A DNA stretch of 11,813 nt from Bacillota bacterium (lineage in GTDB: Bacteria; Bacillota; Clostridia; Clostridiales; Clostridiaceae). The notes below the pieces were generated by a model that worked only from the letters and a program-made list of their open reading frames with translations, was not told where the DNA came from and searched no databases. Of the stretch, positions 8,301 through 11,813 are shown one piece after another. How positions within the stretch are numbered: position 1 is the first letter of the stretch; the number at the start of each line of letters is the position of its first letter. The DNA lies in assembly GCA_023417975.1 (NCBI GenBank), contig JAEZDX010000659.1, positions 1 through 11,813 of the forward strand, given 5' to 3'. The position numbers and the translations under genes are program-made.

Positions 8301-8317
8301 GTTAATAAAATAACAAG

Positions 8318-8357
8318 CTGTTCCATGAAGTAATTATTTCTTTGTGGGACAGTTTTT
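8318..8357 (+). terminator. Rho-independent terminator after pyk
   Basis: CTGTTCCATGAAG (8318-8330) pairs with CTTTGTGGGACAG (8340-8352) through 13 pairs including three G-U wobbles. The loop is 9 nt and five T follow. It starts 18 nt after the pyk stop. Confidence 0.85.
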
Positions 8358-8418
8358 ATATTTTAGTCACTAATACTAAAAATTTCACATAAAATTAAAA
8401 CACTAAATGAATATTATG

Positions 8419-8427
8419 TGATAAAAT
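8419..8427 (+). promoter_or_regulatory. Possible extended -10 element upstream of mini-ORF
   Basis: TGATAAAAT fits TG-n-TATAAT with one mismatch, but there is no good -35. A start near 8434 would yield an RNA of about 65 nt ending at the terminator at 8475-8498. The element also forms part of an 8-bp inverted repeat (TCACATAA at 8385-8392, TTATGTGA at 8414-8421). Confidence 0.35.
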
Positions 8428-8443
8428 AGTCAAGACTAATAAA

Positions 8444-8500
8444 ATGGAAAAAAATAGGCAACTGATTCATTTTTGCACCTGCGGGTGCTCCTTTTTTTGA
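8444..8500 (+). CDS. Putative 18-codon leader peptide overlapping a terminator
   Basis: Reads MEKNRQLIHFCTCGCSFF then TGA. Codons 11-15 (Cys-Thr-Cys-Gly-Cys) lie in the terminator stem and loop, the two Phe codons lie in the T tract, and the TGA uses the last T. That arrangement is what a translation-coupled attenuator would look like. I see no clear Shine-Dalgarno sequence ahead of the ATG, and an ORF this short can arise by chance, so the call is tentative. The next gene downstream is the GNAT acetyltransferase. Confidence 0.35.
   Translation: MEKNRQLIHFCTCGCSFF
8475..8498 (+). terminator. Terminator upstream of the GNAT gene
   Basis: GCACC-TGCG-GGTGC is a compact 5-bp GC-rich stem with a tetraloop, followed by TCC and seven T. 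It lies 118 bp after the pyk terminator and 125 bp before the GNAT start. No longer gene lies in front of it, so it ends either a short RNA or an attenuated leader. The gap 8501-8622 is AT-rich; it contains a TATAAT at 8563-8568 without a good -35. Confidence 0.75.
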
Positions 8501-8622
8501 GCAATAATAAAATATTTTTTGTAATACTGTGACACTATATGGAAAAGTTGTAATATATAAATTATAATAGAATATATAGTATATATTGTGAGTATGTTCA
8601 AAAAAATAAGGCTGGTGATAAA

Positions 8623-9069
8623 ATGAGTATCAGGTTGGAAGAGATTAATGAATCTAATTGTGATGAATGTGTAAAACTACGAGTAGCAAGCAGCCAAGAA
8701 GCATTTATGACCTCCACAGGCACTGCTATAGCACATTGGAAGTTTCACCCTGATTGGAGGGCCTTTGGCATTTATGAAGAAGACAGGATGGTTGGCTTCG
8801 CCATGTATGGGACTGAGAACAATGAAGATGCCGCCAATATAATTAGCTTTATGGTAGATGAACGCTATCAAGGAAGAGGATACGGAAAGGCAGCTTTGGA
8901 CAAGCTAATTTCTCTTATACGTAAGGATTGTAAAAGTAAAAGTCTTAGAGTCTGTATTCATCCGCGAGATATTGAGGCACTGAGGCTTTACAGGCAATTC
9001 GGTTTCCAAAAAAAGGACATTACACTTGCTGAAGAAGAAAACGTTTTTTACATGCTCGAAGTAAGCTAA
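8623..9069 (+). CDS. GNAT family N-acetyltransferase
   Basis: A 148-aa single-domain acetyltransferase that would move an acetyl group from acetyl-CoA to an amine. The pyrophosphate-binding motif A is Q83-G-R-G-Y-G88 with KAAL after it. FMVDERYQGRGYG on strand 4 and ALRLYRQFGF near the C-terminus are typical of GNATs. The overall pattern (VGFAMYG, then DERYQGRGYGK, then LYRQFGF) reminds me of Bacillus BltD/SpeG-type polyamine acetyltransferases, but the substrate cannot be read from the sequence. The ATG at 8623 has a weak GGTGAT site at 8614-8619. The gene stands alone between the terminator at 8475-8498 and a convergent FMN enzyme, and may be controlled by the upstream leader. Confidence 0.88.
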   Translation: MSIRLEEINESNCDECVKLRVASSQEAFMTSTGTAIAHWKFHPDWRAFGIYEEDRMVGFAMYGTENNEDAANIISFMVDERYQGRGYGKAALDKLISLIRKDCKSKSLRVCIHPRDIEALRLYRQFGFQKKDITLAEEENVFYMLEVS

Positions 9070-9079
9070 AGAAAGAGAG

Positions 9080-9135
9080 TATTGGGCCTTCACAAAGCAT
9101 TAAACTCACAATGCCGTGTGAAGACCCAATATTTT
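9080..9135. terminator. Shared hairpin terminator between convergent genes
   Basis: TATTGGG (9080-9086) pairs with CCCAATA (9125-9131), CTTCACA (9088-9094) with TGTGAAG (9117-9123), and GCATT (9097-9101) with AATGC (9110-9114). This is a long stem broken by a C/A mismatch and a small internal bulge. TTTT follows on the plus strand; the minus-strand exit is pyrimidine-rich but weaker. It sits between the stops of the GNAT and FMN-enzyme genes and can serve both. Confidence 0.75.
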
Positions 9136-9138
9136 ATG

Positions 9139-10209
9139 TTAAGCCATGGAAAGTTCAGCACTAAGCTCATCCATCAGTTCCTGAACAGTCACTATCTTAT
9201 CAACTCTATATGCATTACTGCCGCAGAATATCAAGCCGTTATCCACATCACCTCTTACAGAGTTCATCAATGCTTTGCTTATGCAGTAAGGGGTAGAAGC
9301 AGGGTTACACTTTGAGATACAGCGGTAGCACTTATCTACTTTTATATTCCCAAGAAGAGTCTTCTCAACAAAATTATTCCTAATAGCTCTTCCGGGCATT
9401 CCAACAGGACTTTTTACGATCATAACATCTTGTTCACTACAGTTGATATATGCATTTTTGAATTCTATACTTGCATCACATTCAGTAGTTGCAACAAATC
9501 GTGTGGACATCTGTACACCACTTGCCCCAAGCTGAAGCATGTGAGCAATGTCACTGCCAGTGTATATGCCGCCTGCTATAATAACAGGTATTTTTTTGCT
9601 GTATTTTTCTTCGTATATTTTAACGGTTTTGATTATCTCTGCAATTTCTTCATCAAATATATATTTATTTATAGCAGCTATCTCGTTTACTTTGAAGCCA
9701 AGGTGTCCGCCGGCTTCAGGCCCTTCAACTACAATGGCATCTGCAGTAACAGCATAGTTTCTGTCCCAAAGCTTTAAAATTACAGATACAGCCTTATTTG
9801 AAGAAACTATTGGAGCCAGTTTTACATCACTGCCCTTGCATAATTCCGGAAGATGGATAGGAAGTCCGGCACCGGAGATAATTATTTGCGCACCACCTTC
9901 TATTGAAGCTTTCACCAATGCATCATAATCTTCCATAGCACACATAATGTTTACACCAACAATGCCCTCCGGTGCATTCTCACGAGCTGTTTTTAAGTGC
10001 ATTTTTATGGCTCTGAGATTGGCGGCTAAAGGATTGCTTTCAAAATCCGGTTCATTAAAGCCAGGTTGAGCCGCAGAAATGATGCCTATACCTCCTGATC
10101 GGGCCACGGCAGATGCAAGGCCGGATAGGGACACTCCAATACCCATACCTCCTTGAATTATTGGAATAGCTGCTGTTAAATCTCCAATTACTAGTGGTTT
10201 GAAATCCAT
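9139..10209 (-). CDS. Nitronate monooxygenase / FabK-like FMN enzyme
   Basis: A 356-aa TIM-barrel flavoprotein of the 2-nitropropane dioxygenase family. The family includes nitronate monooxygenases, which oxidise alkyl nitronates, and FabK enoyl-ACP reductase II. Visible are PIIQGGMGIGVS (16-27), GVNIM (85-89), the active-site histidine H169 in EGPEAGGHLGF, and the FMN phosphate-binding segments AGGIYTG (212-218) and GASGVQMSTRF (228-238). A four-cysteine patch, C294-x2-C297-x3-C301-x7-C309, lies near the C-terminus; I recall similar patches in clostridial relatives, of unknown role. The ATG at 10209 has AGAGAGGT 7 nt upstream. The gene is monocistronic, with its own promoter and a dyad at the start point. 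The choice between nitronate detoxification and a fatty-acid role is open; no fab gene is adjacent. Confidence 0.88.
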   Translation of the reverse strand: MDFKPLVIGDLTAAIPIIQGGMGIGVSLSGLASAVARSGGIGIISAAQPGFNEPDFESNPLAANLRAIKMHLKTARENAPEGIVGVNIMCAMEDYDALVKASIEGGAQIIISGAGLPIHLPELCKGSDVKLAPIVSSNKAVSVILKLWDRNYAVTADAIVVEGPEAGGHLGFKVNEIAAINKYIFDEEIAEIIKTVKIYEEKYSKKIPVIIAGGIYTGSDIAHMLQLGASGVQMSTRFVATTECDASIEFKNAYINCSEQDVMIVKSPVGMPGRAIRNNFVEKTLLGNIKVDKCYRCISKCNPASTPYCISKALMNSVRGDVDNGLIFCGSNAYRVDKIVTVQELMDELSAELSMA

Positions 10210-10228
10210 ATTATGTACCTCTCTCTGT

Positions 10229-10267
10229 TATAATAAAATACTTTGATAATCAAAGTATTTTATTATA
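10229..10267. promoter_or_regulatory. 39-bp palindromic operator of the FMN-enzyme gene
   Basis: A perfect dyad of 19-bp arms around a single central A (10248), with core CTTTGAT-A-ATCAAAG. It starts at the -10 of the promoter described next and covers the predicted start point, a classic repressor position. The TTTGAnnnTCAAA core resembles what I recall for MarR-type FabT sites of fatty-acid genes, which would suit a FabK relative. No regulator gene is in the window. The alternative is a 5'-UTR hairpin. Confidence 0.7.
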
Positions 10268-10295
10268 TAGTAATTCATTTGAAATAAAATGTCAA
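10267..10295 (-). promoter_or_regulatory. Sigma-A promoter of the FMN-enzyme gene
   Basis: On the minus strand, a consensus TTGACA (10290-10295) is followed after exactly 17 nt by TACTAT (10267-10272). The predicted start near 10260 lies inside the dyad and leaves about 50 nt to the ATG. Confidence 0.65.
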
Positions 10296-10370
10296 TATAG
10301 TTATATGTAGTTTTTAAAACTAGAATATAAGAGGGATATATGGGATATTTTACATTTCTATGAGGATTTG

Positions 10371-10400
10371 TGAATAAAAACTACAATAAACCACAAAATA
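10371..10400 (+). promoter_or_regulatory. Possible forespore (sigma-F/G type) promoter of the DUF1540 gene
   Basis: TGAATA (10371-10376), a 17-nt spacer and CAAAATA (10394-10400) fit the sigma-G pattern known from Bacillus (TGAATA, then CATnnTA) with one mismatch. The predicted start near 10407 sits just before the AGGAGG at 10417-10422. A sigma-A alternative is TTTACA (10349-10354) with a poor -10 near 10372. Confidence 0.4.
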
Positions 10401-10430
10401 TATATGACACGCATATAGGAGGAGATATTA

Positions 10431-10790
10431 ATGAATGGAAAATTGACATGCAGTGCAGTAAATTGTGTTCATAACATGAGTGGACTCTGCTCAGCCAATA
10501 CAATTCTGGTAAATGGCATGAGTGCACTTTCCAGCAGCGGAACTCAATGTGAAACCTTTGCAGAAAAAAGCATAAAGAATGCATTTACCCACATGACTAA
10601 TATGAATATTTCCGGTGAAATAAGGCAGCTTGTAGACAGGGACGGAGTGCATATGTTCCCTGACGTTGCATGCAATGCTGTTAGATGCAGATATAACGCT
10701 GATAAGAGGTGTCAGGCAGACGGACTTTCCATAATGGGAGCCCATGCTCAGACAAGTGACGGAACCTTCTGCGAAACCTTTACTCCATAA
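10431..10790 (+). CDS. Tandem DUF1540 cysteine-rich protein
   Basis: A 119-aa protein built from two copies of the small DUF1540 domain. The cysteines fall at C7, C12, C20, C40 and again at C81, C86, C94, C114, with identical spacing in both copies (C-x4-C-x7-C-x19-C). Each copy ends T-x-C-E-T-F, and each has a Cys-Asn/Val-x-N pattern suggesting metal or disulfide binding. A linker of about 37 residues joins them. There is no signal peptide or membrane segment. The function of DUF1540 is not known to me. The ATG has AGGAGG 8 nt upstream. The gene is monocistronic, diverges from the FMN-enzyme gene and has its own terminator. The candidate forespore promoter would suggest a spore protein, which is inference only. 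Confidence 0.85.
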   Translation: MNGKLTCSAVNCVHNMSGLCSANTILVNGMSALSSSGTQCETFAEKSIKNAFTHMTNMNISGEIRQLVDRDGVHMFPDVACNAVRCRYNADKRCQADGLSIMGAHAQTSDGTFCETFTP

Positions 10791-10810
10791 CATTTTAGTA
10801 TAGACTAAAG

Positions 10811-10848
10811 ATAAAAATCATCCTGTTCATGGGTGATTTTTATTTTTT
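10811..10848 (+). terminator. Rho-independent terminator after the DUF1540 gene
   Basis: ATAAAAATCATCC (10811-10823) pairs with GGGTGATTTTTAT (10831-10843) with one U-G wobble. The loop is 7 nt and T6 follows. Confidence 0.8.
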
Positions 10849-10850
10849 CA

Positions 10851-10879
10851 TTGAATATTCAGCCATTATTAGGTATAAT
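10851..10879 (+). promoter_or_regulatory. Sigma-A promoter of the rRNA methyltransferase gene
   Basis: TTGAAT (10851-10856), 17 nt, then a perfect TATAAT (10874-10879). It sits directly after the preceding terminator. The predicted start near 10886 leaves an unusually long leader of about 160 nt. Confidence 0.7.
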
Positions 10880-10885
10880 ACTCAT

Positions 10886-11048
10886 TCGAATAGAAGTTTT
10901 TTCACCATTATTACTTTATATAGAACACAGAAGGTCTAATACATTATGATTTTGTAAAAAATCCTTAGACATTGGATGTTTTTGCTCGGAACAATGAAAG
11001 GCTTTTATTGTGTTATAGAATATATCCATTGAGAAGAGGAAGGTTTAT
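10886..11048 (+). other. Long leader of the rRNA methyltransferase gene
   Basis: Contains a two-tier foldable element: GTCTAA (10934-10939) with TTAGAC (10965-10970), enclosing GATTTT (10948-10953) with AAAATC (10958-10963). It also has a 9-bp hairpin at 10991-11011. A 12-codon ORF (MKGFYCVIEYIH, 10994-11032) ends just before the ribosome site of the next gene. No known riboswitch pattern is recognisable. Confidence 0.35.
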
Positions 11049-11813
11049 ATGATAGATTTTAAAAAGAACATGGAACTAGTTGTAGATATAATTTCAGAAG
11101 GCTATGAAGGTGAAGGAGTGGCAAAGCCTGAAGGATTTCCTATATTTATTCCCGGTGCATTAAAGGGGGAGAAAGTTAGGATAATACTTGTAAAGGTAAA
11201 TAAAAGTCATGGTTTTGGAAAGCTAACAGACATATTGGAGCCTTCAGAGTACAGAACGGAACCAGTCTGTCCTATTTATAAGAAATGCGGTGGCTGCCAG
11301 CTTCAGCATATGAATTACGAAGAACAACTGAGATTCAAAAAAAACAGAGTTAAAGATTGTGTAGAGAGAATAGGTAAGATTCAGCATGCAGTTATTCACG
11401 ATACCCTCGGTATGGAAAAGCCATTTAGATATAGGAATAAGGTTCAGCTTCCGGTTGGCGGTGAAAACGGCAGTCCTATTATAGGCTTCTATGCTGCAAG
11501 GAGCCATAACATTATAGATCTACAGCAATGCGGAATTCAGCACCAAGTAGGTGATAGTATAGTAGATATTGCAAGAGCATGGATGAAGAAGTTTAATATA
11601 GTCGGCTATGATGAGGAAAGTGGAACGGGAAGCATAAGGCATATCATGGTGAGAAAAGGATTTAAGAGCGGGGAAGTTATGGTGGTGATTGTGACCAACA
11701 CAAAAGACTTTCCATATAAACAACAATTAATTGAAGAAATAATATATAACATACCCGACGTAAAAAGCATTATTCAAAATATAAATTCTAAGAAGACCAA
11801 TGTGGTATTAGGC
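11049..11813 (+). CDS. rlmD: 23S rRNA (uracil-C5)-methyltransferase, RlmD family, 3' end outside window
   Basis: 255 codons are present and the frame runs off the window; the family length is about 450. It transfers methyl from S-adenosylmethionine to C5 of a 23S rRNA uridine (U1939 in E. coli numbering; Gram-positive RlmCD members also modify U747). Residues 1 to about 62 form the TRAM RNA-binding domain. The [4Fe-4S] ligands are C74, C80, C83 (C-x5-C-x2-C in CPIYKKCGGCQLQH) and C161, almost the exact numbering of E. coli RumA. FRYRNKVQLPVG and GFYAARSHNI (about 127-155) are typical of the central domain. The SAM-binding motifs and the catalytic cysteine lie beyond the window. The ATG at 11049 follows AGAGGAAGG. 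Which uridine it targets cannot be judged, as clostridia often carry several paralogues. Confidence 0.93.
   Translation, partial: MIDFKKNMELVVDIISEGYEGEGVAKPEGFPIFIPGALKGEKVRIILVKVNKSHGFGKLTDILEPSEYRTEPVCPIYKKCGGCQLQHMNYEEQLRFKKNRVKDCVERIGKIQHAVIHDTLGMEKPFRYRNKVQLPVGGENGSPIIGFYAARSHNIIDLQQCGIQHQVGDSIVDIARAWMKKFNIVGYDEESGTGSIRHIMVRKGFKSGEVMVVIVTNTKDFPYKQQLIEEIIYNIPDVKSIIQNINSKKTNVVLG

Noticed and set aside
7952..8326. 124-aa minus-strand open frame over the end of pyk
   Set aside because: It is antisense to a conserved coding region, has no recognisable domain, and covers the pyk terminator.
9082..9315. 77-aa plus-strand frame starting in the shared terminator
   Set aside because: Its start lies in the hairpin between convergent genes and the rest is antisense to the FMN enzyme. 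It has no family features.
9430..9777. Plus-strand open frames inside the FMN-enzyme gene
   Set aside because: They are antisense to conserved FMN-binding segments, with biased Phe/Tyr/Cys content and no ribosome site.

Overview
The window looks like an ordinary chromosomal segment of a low-GC, Gram-positive anaerobe of the class Clostridia. The basis is the strong AT bias, AGGAGG-type ribosome binding sites, use of a TTG start, a Bacillus-type pyruvate kinase with the extra C-terminal domain, a tandem DUF1540 protein, and a REP-associated (RAYT) transposase with the GAACCGTCCC-type ends that I recall from clostridial genomes. A Ruminiclostridium-like host would fit, but the sequence alone does not settle the genus. 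I see no rRNA, tRNA, CRISPR array, phage genes or defence island.

Layout. Positions 1-1210 hold an intact single-copy RAYT transposase (minus strand). It is bracketed by two same-orientation copies of a short end sequence; the left copy forms one arm of a 48-bp perfect palindrome cut by the window edge. Next comes a long plus-strand core block: dnaE (1308-4958, replicative DNA polymerase III alpha subunit with a fully liganded PHP domain), a strong terminator, then pfkA (true start 5413) and pyk (true start 6546). The last two encode the committed and the final ATP-yielding enzymes of glycolysis, a common Firmicutes pairing. pfkA has its own candidate promoter and a structured leader. pyk has a long hairpin in front of it and a terminator behind it.

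After pyk the region is more accessory. An 18-codon mini-ORF overlaps a terminator and lies upstream of a GNAT acetyltransferase (8623-9069), which looks like a possible translation-sensitive attenuator. The GNAT gene converges on a minus-strand FMN-dependent nitronate monooxygenase/FabK-family enzyme (9139-10209), with a two-way hairpin terminator between them. The FMN enzyme has a clear sigma-A-like promoter whose start point falls on a 39-bp near-AT-only dyad with a TTTGAT-A-ATCAAA core, a probable repressor site. Divergent from it is a 119-aa protein made of two DUF1540 Cys4 repeats (10431-10790), possibly read from a forespore-type promoter. The window ends inside an RlmD-family 23S rRNA m5U methyltransferase (from 11049) with its iron-sulfur cysteines intact.

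Most of the window is housekeeping. The observations most worth testing are the attenuator-like leader before the GNAT gene, the FMN-enzyme operator, the pfkA leader dyad, and the palindrome tied to the RAYT transposase. None of them amounts to a demonstrated new system.
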